Of a stretch of DNA of 64,000 nt, positions 53,769 to 64,000 are shown piece by piece. The translations under genes were made by a program, and so were the position numbers. The notes under the pieces were generated by a model. It had not been told where the DNA came from. It saw nothing but the letters and a program-made list of their open reading frames with translations, and did not search any database. The DNA lies in assembly GCA_900095095.1 (NCBI GenBank), contig FMBT01000421.1:57409-121408 (forward strand). The letters are read 5' to 3'. Each line of letters begins with the position of its first letter. Within the stretch, counting starts at the first letter, position 1. The stretch is from Fragilariopsis cylindrus CCMP1102 (lineage: Eukaryota > Bacillariophyta > Bacillariophyceae > Bacillariales > Bacillariaceae).

Positions 53769-56700
53769 AAACTATCCAACGTCGCTCTCTTAATACACAC
53801 CAAAGCCAAAGCATCGATCGAATTGGTCGCTGCTGGCAGCCTTTTAGTGATGTTGAAGAAATGACAGTCTGGACATTGAAAAGGAGTCATGAGATAGTCT
53901 CCCTCCCTTGCTTCCTTGAACCTCATGGGGTCATCGTCCTCGAGAGCGCTCTCGTCCATGAGTGAATCGTCGAGGTCCTGCACCTGTAGGACTGGGAACT
54001 TGTCTTGTTCGTCCTGCACGAAGCAGGATCCATGCCAAGCATTTCTGCATTCCTTGTTATCGTTCTTGCGACAACCAAAATTTCCGCATATGATTCCTGA
54101 CATCTCGGGGATTGTCCCCATCGCATTTCACGCAAATTTCCTTTCCACGTCGACACTCGATTAAGTCTTCCTGCTTTCCAAGGTCTGGACGATAATAAGG
54201 GGCGAACAAAGCAATCGTTAGTGGTTCAAACATGTCCTTCTCCCAAGTCCCATTCTCCGTCGCTTTGATTGTGAAGCTTGTGTCGGCCAGTTTTCCCAGT
54301 TGCTTTCGCCAGTACCCTGTCATCAATGCCGGACAAACGAAGACATGTTTCGAATTCGGAAAAATGTGTTTCGCCTCGCACATTTGCTCCACCGCAACCT
54401 TGGCCAGCGCAGGTGGCGGAGCCCATATCCATGCTCCATTAGGATCCTGGAACACGCCATGGAACCAATCGGCCGTGGTGGCTACTTTCCAATCGTCCGT
54501 GACCAGCCATCCCTGTATACGACTCCTTCAGCTTAGGGTCTCTGTCGAAGGCGGTCTCATTCAGAGGTAAGTAAGGTAGAAAATCTTTTCCCGACATCAC
54601 TCCACTTGAAAGTTTCCCCTTGACATCCATCTGTCCCTTTGGCAATCATTCTCTTTCCCGCGATCCACACAAAGTGAATTATCAAATCACCTTCCATTTC
54701 CATCTTTCGTAATCCCAATATCAATTGATGAAGTTTTGAATTATTGGACGATCCTCTAAAGTATGTGCGTTCTGCAACCATGTTGTCGGTGAACACCCAA
54801 ACTTCCGATCCTTTGGCAATTCTCCTGATGCAACCATTCGCTTCAACCGGATGACTAAATTCCCTGCCTCACGAAGTTTGATGATTCTCCTTCCGTGACA
54901 GCCTTGCTCCAATTGCCCAAAATCCGCATGCACTTCGTCGGTTCCTTCCACCAACTGGAAGATCCGAATCCAGCTCCTGATGCGTCCCTACTAAATACAT
55001 TGCATGCTTGTGCTTTTGATCGAATAGGAACGTCAGGTGGATGTTTGTAACACGTTAATTCCAATAGCGCTTGCATGTCGTGCTTCAGCCGTGGCACCAC
55101 GTCGACCCACTTTGGAGCCTTCTCTCTCTTGTACTTCTTGTTGTTCACTTGTGGCCTGCGTTTCATCTCTTTCCAACCCTCTTTATCTCGGTCAGACCTC
55201 CATGAATTCAACGTGAGGTATATTCCCTTAAGATAAGGGATCAATGTTGTGTAGGTCATAGACACGTACACTATGAACCCCACGTATTGTTCTGTGGTTT
55301 TGAAACGTATCTTGCCCTCTGGTGTCTCCTCTGCTCTTGACTACCCGCTCCAACGTCTTCCTCCGTGAACTCGTCTCTCAGTCCGACTTGGTGAGCGATC
55401 CACCTTATCTTCTTCTGTAACTTGTTCCACCGTTCTTGGGTTACGCCTTTTGTCACCACATCTCCGTCTGAGGCTATAGTAGCTCCTGCCCACGCCCCTG
55501 GTCTCTGACTTTGAGGTCTACGTTTTCTTGCAGCGTCTTGCAACCCTAAATGACACAGTGTCTTCGCGGTTCGACTGCTGCATTGCCACGCCAATTCTTT
55601 TGTAGCTGCTATGATTCTCATATCGTCGACGTACTGTGCAATGTCTGAGGCTGATTTCCATCTCTCCGCATTTTCATGATCCATGGTAGTGAAGGATCGT
55701 ATTCCTGTGTACCAGGAAGATTTTCAATCACCCTATCCATTGAAAAGGATTGTTCTCATCTGCTGGATCTCCTAGTGCGATGTGTTTCGCCCGCAACGCT
55801 CCTTGGACCGACGCATACGGTGAGCTTCGCAATCCCATGGCGTTTCGCAACCATCTTGCGACCATCACGCTGGCTTCTCCCCCTTTCATATTTGGATATA
55901 GTTGAGTGAGGTCGATTCCGCAATACTTTTGCCATGAGCGTGAAGTGGAAAATTGAGGAACATATCGCCATAATCATTATCTGCCAGCCATGAACCGGCT
56001 ATCACCCACCTAGACATGGCGTCAATGGTGGGTAAACTAAACCAAGGTGCCCACAGCGCATTGTTTAATCCAGACTTGGAACCATCGTATACCATTCGGA
56101 TGTCATCTCCTTTTGGTACATGAAACATATACATATACGCCTCGATTTGCTTGATGTCTACCAGATCCACATAACCCTTCATCATTACACTGTCTACTTT
56201 CTTCTTCACCTGCTCTCTTATTTTATCATCGTCGTACGGTGGTTGACGATCGCTGTTGGATGGAGGATCCGTATCGAACATTGGAAGGAGACCTTCTCTG
56301 ACGACATCTTGGTAGTCGGGAGGCCATCTCCAGAAGAAGATAGTAGATCCTCGTTTCCATTCCCACCACGAAGTTTCTGCTGCTTTCGCAACCGAGGCTT
56401 CGCCAGCTACTTTTATCGCTTCGTGATCCTTATGCTGCTTTCCTACCCGTTCAAACCAATCATGAAAACTCTTCTTGACGAGGTGTTCCAATATTTTGAC
56501 GCTGCTTTTCTCAACATTCGCAACATCCTGTTTCAATTTCAACCTGTCCAACGGGACGTCAACATCCAACTTTGGTTGTGTTGTAGCGGGTCGTCGACCT
56601 GGACTGCCATCTTTCTTTTGAGTTGGTGGGGGATTCTTGTAGTCAGCTGATTTCCAAAATTCCCCCAGCTTACTGGCTATCCTGTCGTTCCATAAATGAT

Positions 56701-57766
56701 ACGGGATGGACGCGCCATCCGACCTCGTAGCCTTGTCTTGGTCATGCTCTTTACTAGGATCACTCCATTCTCCCATTTTCCATACGTATTCCTCACTCTC
56801 GTCTTGTTCTGCATCCTCCTCGACTGTGCTTACTTCGACTTCCGACACCTCGGCTTCTATGGGTGCGTTGACTGGATCCGCTCGATTGCGCTTCGTCCTC
56901 CTGTCTTCACATTCACTTGCTGTCGTGTCCCTTGTCCTTTTGCCGGAGGCCGGCCTTCGCCATGTGTAAGAAAATACATGCTGGCGACTATCACTTTTCC
57001 TGGTACTTCGTTTTCTATCAAGAGGTTTAAATCCTCCTCTATCATTCGATTTGTTCGTGTATCCGGGAAATCTAATACTCGCGCTTTTTCTTTCCTAACA
57101 TTGATCTAATCACTCCCTCTTCCTGGCCGAAATATTGAAGTAAGTGTGAATCCTTCCACTTCGATTTCCCCATTCCAATAACCCACGCGATGAGTTAATT
57201 TGGTTGTTCTCTGGTTTAACCACATCCCTTCCGGATTGCATGTTATCCAAAGCTTCACCCAGTTTTCCTGACACGCTTGGTTGAGCGATCGGAGTAATTT
57301 GCGTGCATGCAATTGTTAGATCGAATCTCCACCTGAAACTCTCCATCTGTTACTCCTCCAACTTCATGATGGTGTATCGAATATGTGCATTTCTCTACCC
57401 ATCCATCTGGGAGCGTGACTTTGGCCTTCTTGCTTCGTCTCCTTTGTTTCACGTGTACTCGGACGGCGACTGTCAAGCTAGCCATGCTCCATATAGGAAT
57501 CGTCAATGCAGGCAACTGCCTTGTACCAAAATCGCTTCTACATCGGTCATGCCTTTCCCTTCCATCGCATCGCCAATCCATGGAGGATCGTGCTTGGTAC
57601 ATCCTCGCGGTTGCTTCGGACTTCGCATCCACTGCACGCTTCCTATCGCACCGACGTGCCACATCCATGTCGAATAGCGATTCGATATGATTCCTAACTT
57701 TACTGTAGCTTTGATCAGCGATACTTCAGCTCGCTCTGCTATGTAGTTGTCTCCTTCCACATACAT
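53693..57766 (-). pseudogene. Frame-disrupted pol region: reverse transcriptase, RNase H and linker
   Basis: A succession of minus-strand frames covers one polyprotein. 56,848-55,886: N-terminal RT region with FHVPKGDDIRMVYDGSKSGL, LPTIDAMSRWV and DYGDMFLNF. 55,930-55,730: CGIDLTQLYPNM and RSSPYASVQGALRA in another frame. 55,684-55,271: AQYVDDMRIIA, the YxDD catalytic site. 55,283-54,855: PYLKGIYLTLNSWRSDRD and DASGAGFGSS. 54,954-54,557: RNase H with VFTDN and FVWIAGKRMIAKGTDG, over two frames. 54,455-53,693: PNGAWIWAPPPALAKV, then a Cys-rich linker (CRKNDNKEC ... FQCPDCHFF). Frames 57,766-57,110 upstream are unassigned. Adjacent frames continue each other, so single-base indels rather than missing segments separate them. 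Confidence 0.75.
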
Positions 57767-57919
57767 TTCTTCTGTTGTCGATCAATCGTCTTGGCTTCTC
57801 GGCCTGTCCGATCTAAGTCACGACCCTGAAGGATCACTAGTACTACTCTCCTCGCTTGCCCTTTTCTGCCTCTCGGCGGCTAGCTCCTTTTCCTTCTTCT
57901 TCTTCGCTGGACTTGGTTC

Positions 57920-60230
57920 TCATCCCTTCTTTTGCGCTGCTGTCAGTGCCTGATTGGCTTTCTTTGATACCGCATCCAGTTCCTTTTTCAAGAATTCAAT
58001 TGTCTTAGTGTATTCCGATTTCATCACTGCGGATGCCTGCAAGTGTTGATTTAAGACGTCCACTACTGCACTGTGTCCTGATATGTCCTTGGCCAAAATC
58101 GCTGCTTGTGCTTTACCTCCTTTGAAACATGACCAGACGATTTCATGAATCTCGGTCGCTGAGTTTCCCTCATATCGTTCTTCTGCTAGCTTTTCAAAGA
58201 TTGCATTTACTGCTTGCGAAATATATTTCCAATTGTCCGTTTCCGTTGCACTTCCGTGCTCTTGTTTCATGGTGATGTTGGTCACTGTCATCCAATTCAT
58301 CAAGTCGTTTACGAAACCATGTGCATCATTTATACATTCTTTTGCCACATTCTTTGCCTCTCCCGTAAGTAGCTCTCCAGCTTGGCCTCTCAGACTCCTC
58401 ACCTGTTTGTCCAATGCCTTCTTCATCTTCGACTTGAAAGACGTGGACGGTATTCCCGAATCGAACTTTTGGGCGTCATGGCCATCGGTATCATCCTTGA
58501 ATCAGTATCAGCTTTCGCTGTTCCGAATACCTTCGGGAGACTCGAGTCGAAAGATCCCATGAATGCCGCATCTACCTCTCCGTGGTAACCTGCTTTCTTC
58601 GCTATTGCTTTGTACTCCATGGTCCTTGTCAACGATCCTCCGGCAAGAGTGCTATCCAATAAGATCATACCCATCAACCCCAACGCATCTGGAAAAAGAG
58701 TGTGGATCGATGTCTTGCCTTTGACTAAATTCTCCTCTTGTCCTCGAACGTTCAATTTTAACCACGCCTGCAATTCCCTCTTCGTGTTAAACCGCACGCC
58801 TCCTACGTCGATTACAGTGTCATCCAATTGTTCCTTAATGGTCGCTACCTCATGTTGGATCGTTCTCACGGATGCCATGAGCTGCTCCATGGATTCCGTA
58901 CTCCCAGGTTGGTCTTCTGCTTGATTGTGTTCTAGCGAAAGTCCCTGAAGTCCCATTCCATATGATGGCGAAGCTGGTTCTGGTGCTCGTTCATTCAGTC
59001 GAAAATCAAACCTAGCATGTGATTGCTGTTGAGTACGTGGTGCAGCCGCCACTATCGAATTCAACTTGGCTTCCAACATGTCTAATTTTGAAGCCAGTTT
59101 GTCTCCGTACACTTGTGGCCTGGCAGTTAGTCCCTCCCTCGAAGTCCAGTGCTCGAAGAACGCTTCTGGCACCTTGAATCGGTCATTTATTCCTTGGCGT
59201 AGTTGCGACACCAATTGGCTCGTGAGTATAGACAAATCGGATCCATTGATGGCGACCAGGGTTCTGAACGTTTCCACTTCCGAATCGGTCATTTGCGTTT
59301 TTCGCTCCGCTAGGAGCTGCATCACTGACTTCTCTTCTTCTCCTTCACTCCTCGTTCCCACGATTTGTGTCAGATTGTGTACTGATTCCATGACCGACAG
59401 CGGCCCCATTCCTTCTTGACGGGTCCCTACCAAATTTCGCAAACTTACTAGACTCCTATCTGTCTGGTCAGACGGATAGCTCAACTGGTTCATTTCCGTC
59501 TTCTTAACCTTCTTTGTCAAGAATCCCATCTGGGCGTGCAAATCATCGATCGAGTTCGAAATATCTTCCTGAGACTCTGCACCTCCATCTTCGATACAAC
59601 GTGTGTTCACAAATTGACCGAAGGTGTTATACTCTTCTTCAAGGAGCCTGTGGTCGATAGTCCGTTTCTTTGGAGATGCCGATCCCCCGGATGATTCTCT
59701 CTCCTGTGCTATCGCATCAGCATCGTCTGCCGCAAGTCTGACGTCTTCTTTATCTTTCACACCCTGTTTGATGGATCTGAAGAACATGTCCCAGTTATCA
59801 ACCGTACGCCTTTCGTTGGCGTAGGTCTCTTGATCAGCCTTGAAACATTCCACTGGAACTATATGTGACAAGTAAGCTTGGTCCTGTTGAAGTCCCACTC
59901 CCATCAACACATATTGTCCAGACGCCGACTGGCGATGCGTAACGAACGGTGCCTTTAACTTCTTATGACATTGAACATCACACTTATCCTTTGCTTAATG
60001 CACATCTTGGACCCACCTTCTCCTCCGATCTGGCCTCCACAATACTTCGTCGGCAACTCTTTTTCACAAATGAACACAAGCGAACAAAGGCCAGTTACAC
60101 AAACCCCCCCCTCGGACGTACCTTTAGGAGTAGACACCGGCACATTTGCCAGTGCCCCTCCCGCTATGAACCCGCTCTGGCCTGACGAGGCCAAAGGCGA
60201 CTCAAAATTAATGTTAAAATTGCGGTCCAT
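57920..60230 (-). CDS. Gag-like region of the retrotransposon, frame-disrupted
   Basis: The first ATG (60,230) lies 10 bp inside the A1 repeat. It opens a 91-codon frame with a Cys-rich start (MDRNFNINFESPLASSGQSG ... KYCGGQIGGEGG). After a frame change near 60,000 the main 495-codon frame (59,910-58,423) follows. It contains charged helical sequence, for example MDEEYN-like acidic regions and long coiled stretches such as EQLMASVRTIQHEVATIKEQ. A third frame (58,426-57,920, 168 codons) continues it. Its ATG overlaps the stop as ATGA, but the better reading is a frame change near 58,500, because the alternative frame through HDAQKFDSGIPSTSF joins smoothly. The C-terminal part is coiled coil (SEYTKTIEFLKKELDAVSKK). 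The particle-forming role is inferred from position. Confidence 0.65.
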
Positions 60231-60240
60231 GATACACTAG

Positions 60241-60492
60241 AATAAAAATCGTACAATAGATTCGGCGGATACAGTTCTGATCTGGAATTGTATCTTATAA
60301 TCTTGCTGATTAACTGACTCTAGTCCAAGGGTAAGCTTGTTGTATTAACCTTGATATTTCAAAGTTGTGAGGATAACAGCACCTTGATAAATTCCAATCG
60401 TCAAGACGAGACGCATTGGTTCCAAATGTTTGTGTGGTTCACCTTGATATTTCGTCTGGCCTTGTCCCGTACCATCGTAGCTTTCGCATGTT
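60241..60492. repeat. Split direct repeat A1 (252 bp), 5' end of the element
   Basis: Identical as read to 50,341-50,592. On the minus strand it forms the element's 5' terminus just ahead of the gag start. Confidence 0.93.
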
Positions 60493-61061
60493 GTAGGCGA
60501 GCACAAAGATCTTTTTATTTAACGGTTATTATTTATTTTTTGTTCTCTTTCTTACCAATAATTCACAGAGACTTAAAAGATATTTTATTTTTTGTACAAC
60601 GCAATGCAGCAATGCATCTGGGCCTGGTGATCTTGACGTCGTCAGTAATCATCTGGGCCTTGTGATCTTGACTTCTCATTGCGATTTGTGCATGTCGCAC
60701 ATGTGCTACAGAAACCAACAGTTAAGCAAGTCTTCGCCCCGCCCCCTTTCTGAAATATTTTTTTGGACATGACAAAGAACAAGAATCGAATTCGCGAATC
60801 AATCCCAAATGATGTCAATCGTGATTGATTCATTGATTGATGAAGGCAATCATCATTTGCTTGATTGATGCATGCCGTGATTTGAAATCTAGAAAGAATT
60901 CACAGAATAATTCACGTCTATTCGCATCACCTTTTATGACACAAATTCTTTTTTTCTAAGATAAAAGCATACTAGTACCCCATGCCATCACAATCAGAAC
61001 GCTTGAAAGGACAATAGATCAGACTTCTAGTTAGCTGTCATAGCTAGTGACGTCAAAAATA
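60493..61061. other. Intergenic between the element and the acyl-CoA dehydrogenase gene
   Basis: CATCTGGGCCT(G/T)GTGATCTTGAC is duplicated at about 60,616 and 60,651. TGATTGATTCATTGATTGATG repeats lie near 60,825. No supported frame. Confidence 0.5.
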
Positions 61062-61258
61062 ATGTTCTCAAAACACCGATTTATATATTGTACATTATTT
61101 GAGTCGTCATAATCGTCGTTGTAGCACAGTGGTAACGGCGACGACGGCGACGACGACAGTAGGATCAACATCATTACAAGCTACTACTACAAGTCCTAAT
61201 AAAACTGTACTATTACACAAACCATCATCACGATATAATACTCTTCGTTACAATTATC

Positions 61259-62787
61259 GTGCATTTTCTTCATCGCCGTCATCTTTCTTCTTCGTTTTCT
61301 TCTGGAGAAATAACGCCATCTCCTCCACCTCCACCTCCATCTCCTCTTCCTATAACATCATTTACCGAAGATGAAATAATGATACAAGAAGCTGTTCGAT
61401 CATGGTCCAAACAAGTATTAAATCCAATCAAGGTACGTCAAATGGACAATGAATCAAAAATATGTCCAATAGTTTTAAAGGATTTATTTACACAAGGATT
61501 TATGGGTATTGAAATTGATCCAGAAAAGTATGATGGTGGATCCGGATTATCATTTACATCGTCCTGTATCATAATAGAAGAACTAGCAAGAATGGATCCC
61601 AGTATTGCTATTCTAGTCGATATACATAATACCTGTATCATCAATGCCATCCGATGTTGGGGTTCGAAACAATTAAAAAAACAATTTTTATCGAAATTAG
61701 CTACAACTTCGGTATCCTCCTTTTGTTTAAGTGAATCCGAGAGTGGTTCCGATGCCTTTAGTTTAAAGACAACTGCCATTCAATCGAAAAAATCGAAAGC
61801 TGAAAAATCGAAGTCGAATGATAATGAATCCTATCATTATATAATTAATGGTACTAAAATGTGGATATCCAATGCAAAAGATGCATCTACGTTATTAGTG
61901 TTTGCGAATGTTGCACCATCATTAGGATATAAAGGTATAACAGCATTCGTATTAGACGTCAATGATTATGAGCATATCCTTCTGAATAATGATAATAGTA
62001 ATGATAATGATAGTAGTAATAATAATAATAGTAAGAAGAAGAATGGTACTATAACAATTGGTATACCAGAAAAGAAATTAGGTTTAAAAGCAAGTTCGAC
62101 CTGTACCATACATTTTGAAAATGTAAAAATTCCATCATCACAAATATTAGGGGAAATTGGTTTCGGATATAAATATTGTATCGAAATATTAAATGAAGGA
62201 CGGATTGGTATTGCTGCACAACAACTTGGTATAGCAAAAGCATGTTTGTATGATATTGCCTTGCCCTATATGAAAGAAAGAAAACAATTTAATACATCAA
62301 TTAGTGAATTTCAGGTAAGAGAAGAAACATAAACGTAAATGTACATTATATTGAATATAGGACTAGTATATATTGTATCGTAGTAACGAATATCAATGCG
62401 TCGGTTATATGATTTATTTCTCATCCTCTACCTTTTTTTCTCGTTTTTTTTTTTTCCTATACTGTGTATCGTATTGTATAGGGTATGGAACATCAGTATG
62501 CACAAATTGCTACCGAGATTCATGCCGTGGAACTGATGACCTATAATGCCTGTCGACGAAAAGAACATGGTATGCCATTCATTAAGGAAGCAAGTATGGT
62601 CAAATTATATTCCGCACAAATAGCTGAAAAAACGGCATCGAAAACAATTGAATGGTTAGGTGGTATCGGATATACACAAGATGTATTAGCTGAAAAATTC
62701 TATAGAGATTGTAAAGTTGGTTCGATATATGAAGGTACAACGAATATAGAATTACAAACTATAGCAAAATTATTACGATCCGAATAA
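61259..62787 (+). CDS. Short/branched-chain acyl-CoA dehydrogenase, mitochondrial; N-terminus uncertain
   Basis: Exons up to 62314 and 62482-62787 (GTAAGA donor, GTATAG acceptor, phase 0). The flavoprotein oxidises short or 2-methyl-branched acyl-CoA to the enoyl-CoA in beta-oxidation or isoleucine/valine breakdown. Evidence: YDGGSGLSFTSSCIIIEELA, SSFCLSESESGSDAFSLKTT (FAD/substrate loop), INGTKMWISNA, ILGEIGFGYKYCIEILNEGR, and exon 2 with EASMVKLYSAQIAEKTASKT, IEWLGGIGYTQDVLAEKFYR, and the catalytic Glu in IYEGTTNIEL. Similarity is closest to the ACADSB class. A Lys/Ser insertion and an Asn/Asp run break two surface loops. The frame starts at a GTG at 61259 without an ATG. Either an intron from 61,091 links the ATG at 61,062, or an indel near 61,290 links a presequence-like frame (RYNYRAFSSS). 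Confidence 0.85.
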
Positions 62788-63054
62788 ATAATTATATATG
62801 TACTCATACTAAAAATCAAAAGGAAACAAAAAAGTCATAATATGAAAAAAGCATACTAGAAAACAAGCTAATACTACTACTGTTCTACCGTAACTGCGAT
62901 AATAAGATTACTTCATGATAATATCACGCAAGATCTTATCTTTTTCTGATTTATATAATGTTAGTGTGTTTGTTTTGGTATATCTATATATCATTCATGC
63001 CCTTCAATTCAACTTTACCTGTCTATGTTCAATTCTATTGTTTTTCTTTTTGTA
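62788..63054. other. 3' flank of the acyl-CoA dehydrogenase gene
   Basis: AT-rich, no feature seen. Confidence 0.3.
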
Positions 63055-64000
63055 AGCCTACTGGTATCTCACAATGTAGGCTCACACACAGCACACATCA
63101 TCTTTTTATGAGATATCATGTTCAGGACACAAAGCAGGGTAGAACTTCCAAGAAAATGCTTCTTACCATGTGTGTAACAAATAATGGTTCCAAAATATGC
63201 TGTAGGTGCTCTTTCAATTCATGCACACATTTGTGTACTATGACTAGCGTTAAAATGCACAATGTTACTAGTTAATTTCTTGCGGCTATTATGCTTGCCA
63301 GAAAAATTTTCTTGAAAATATAGTTATGTAACCCAATTTGTGTTTAGTCTTAATACATCTGCCAGACAACATTAGTGAACAGGGGTTTACTTTCTTCGCC
63401 AAGGGCCAAAAACCTATTTTTACCCTATATTAGCTAAAATCCACTAACATTATTTTGCGCAAGGTTTACCATGTAAACCAGCGCCCTATGAATGGGGATT
63501 TTAGATGGGTTAGTTTATTTTGTGAGTTTTGTGTGGATTTTTCTGTCAAAATTGTTGTGTGAGCATTTTCCAACCAACAGTGAGTATTTTAATTATGGTC
63601 CTCGATTGCTTTTATGAGATATTTTTGAAAATAGGGGTAAACTACAATTACATCCAAAAGAATAGTGGGTTGGGATGATTATGCTTTCCATTCACAAGTA
63701 ATATGTCCTAGTGAGGACAATACATCAATTCTGTGTTCTAATTTACCTGGTGGTGTGTGAAGATAAGGATATATCTTACTGTGTAGTGTGGGATGGCCTG
63801 TTTATTTCTTTTTTTAATATAATAAATGGCGGTAACAAATACAAGCTGTATTGGTTTATCTTAGCAAAAGTAGTATGGAGATGGTTAGTTGGTGTTTCAG
63901 TGGGTATGTTTTGAAGTTCATTTCTATTTCACTGTTGTGGAAGGAAAAACAACATCAAGATCTTGATCAGAAATGAAACCACAAAATATCTCAATAAGAG
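63055..64000. repeat. Dispersed repeat related to the 46-kb satellite-like region
   Basis: CTGGTATCTCACAATGTA, then GGCTCACACACAG, at about 63,060 matches 46,040-46,080. GATCAGAAATGAAACCACAA, then AATATCTCA, at the right edge matches the start of the 46-kb units. The interior is AT-rich with no supported frame. The repeat continues past the window. Confidence 0.65.

Larger units (their letters stand above)
49861..60492 (-). mobile_element. PAT/Ngaro-type tyrosine-recombinase retrotransposon, about 10.6 kb
   Basis: Read on the minus strand: A1 (60,492-60,241), gag-like frames, reverse transcriptase with YVDD, RNase H, tyrosine recombinase, then B1 (51,054-50,593), A2 (50,592-50,341), an 18-bp G-rich spacer, and B2 (50,322-49,861). 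B1 and A2 abut exactly. This A1-internal-B1-A2-B2 layout is the split direct repeat of PAT/Ngaro elements, which integrate by a tyrosine recombinase instead of an integrase and make no target-site duplication; none is visible at the flanks. Base composition is less AT-rich than the host. Both repeat pairs appear identical, so the insertion is young. Gag and pol are broken by frame changes. An extra plus-strand gene lies at 51,721-52,500. Confidence 0.88.

Noticed and set aside
58423-58426. ATGA stop-start overlap in gag as a translational coupling signal
   Set aside because: The alternative frame upstream of the ATG continues the protein smoothly, so a frame change near 58,500 explains the pattern better.
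49861-60492. LTR retrotransposon interpretation
   Set aside because: The direct repeats are split and overlapping in order (A1...B1-A2-B2), there is no integrase, and a tyrosine recombinase is present.
1-64000. tRNA, rRNA or snRNA genes
   Set aside because: I looked for T-arm-like GTTCGAATC boxes and conserved rRNA stretches and found none with a matching fold; a covariance-model scan would be needed to exclude small RNAs.

Overview
The window looks like nuclear DNA of a stramenopile alga, most probably a diatom. It is AT-rich and full of microsatellites (CAA/CAG, GAT, GT, GAA). Genes are short, either intronless or with one to three small GT-AG introns. Several protein types are common in diatom genomes: helicase-associated (HA) repeats, FAS1 plus BspA-type (DUF285) surface proteins, a secreted DUF2237 protein and an ABC1 kinase. 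I see no rRNA, tRNA, CRISPR array or bacterial operon. The species is not determined.

Layout. 0-5 kb: a cysteine-rich partial gene on the left edge and an HA-domain protein. 5-12 kb: a small membrane protein, a DHHC palmitoyltransferase, an Orai-like four-helix membrane protein and a P-loop protein. 12-21 kb: a membrane-anchored multicopper oxidase, a magnesium-dependent-phosphatase-1-like HAD protein and a four-exon ABC1/UbiB kinase. 21-33 kb: a secreted cysteine-rich protein, a FAS1/DUF285 surface protein, two divergent paralogous secreted FKBPs and a MORN protein. 33-41 kb: small and lineage-specific genes, a DUF2237 protein whose tail comes from a local repeat, an NPF-repeat coiled-coil protein and mitochondrial cpn10. 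42-48 kb: a decayed retroelement 3' end, a KCTD-type BTB protein and satellite-like repeats. 48-49.5 kb: a four-helix membrane protein.

The most distinctive object is at 49,861-60,492: a minus-strand tyrosine-recombinase retrotransposon of the PAT/Ngaro (DIRS-order) type. Read on the minus strand it is A1 (252 bp) - gag - RT/RNase H - tyrosine recombinase - B1 (462 bp) - A2 (252 bp) - B2 (462 bp), the split-direct-repeat layout of that group. Both repeat pairs appear identical, so the insertion should be young, yet gag and pol change reading frame many times. On the opposite strand, between the recombinase and the repeats, lies an intact 259-codon gene with a winged-helix-like segment and an acidic serine-rich tail. 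I do not recognise it as a standard part of this class.

To the right of the element are a mitochondrial-type short/branched-chain acyl-CoA dehydrogenase gene and repeats related to those at 46 kb. The host genes do not form a pathway. Shared themes are the secretory route and cell surface (FKBPs, multicopper oxidase, FAS1/DUF285, DUF2237) and mitochondrial function (cpn10, acyl-CoA dehydrogenase, perhaps the ABC1 kinase). Exon joins were read by hand from GT-AG sites that keep the frame; none is backed by transcripts.
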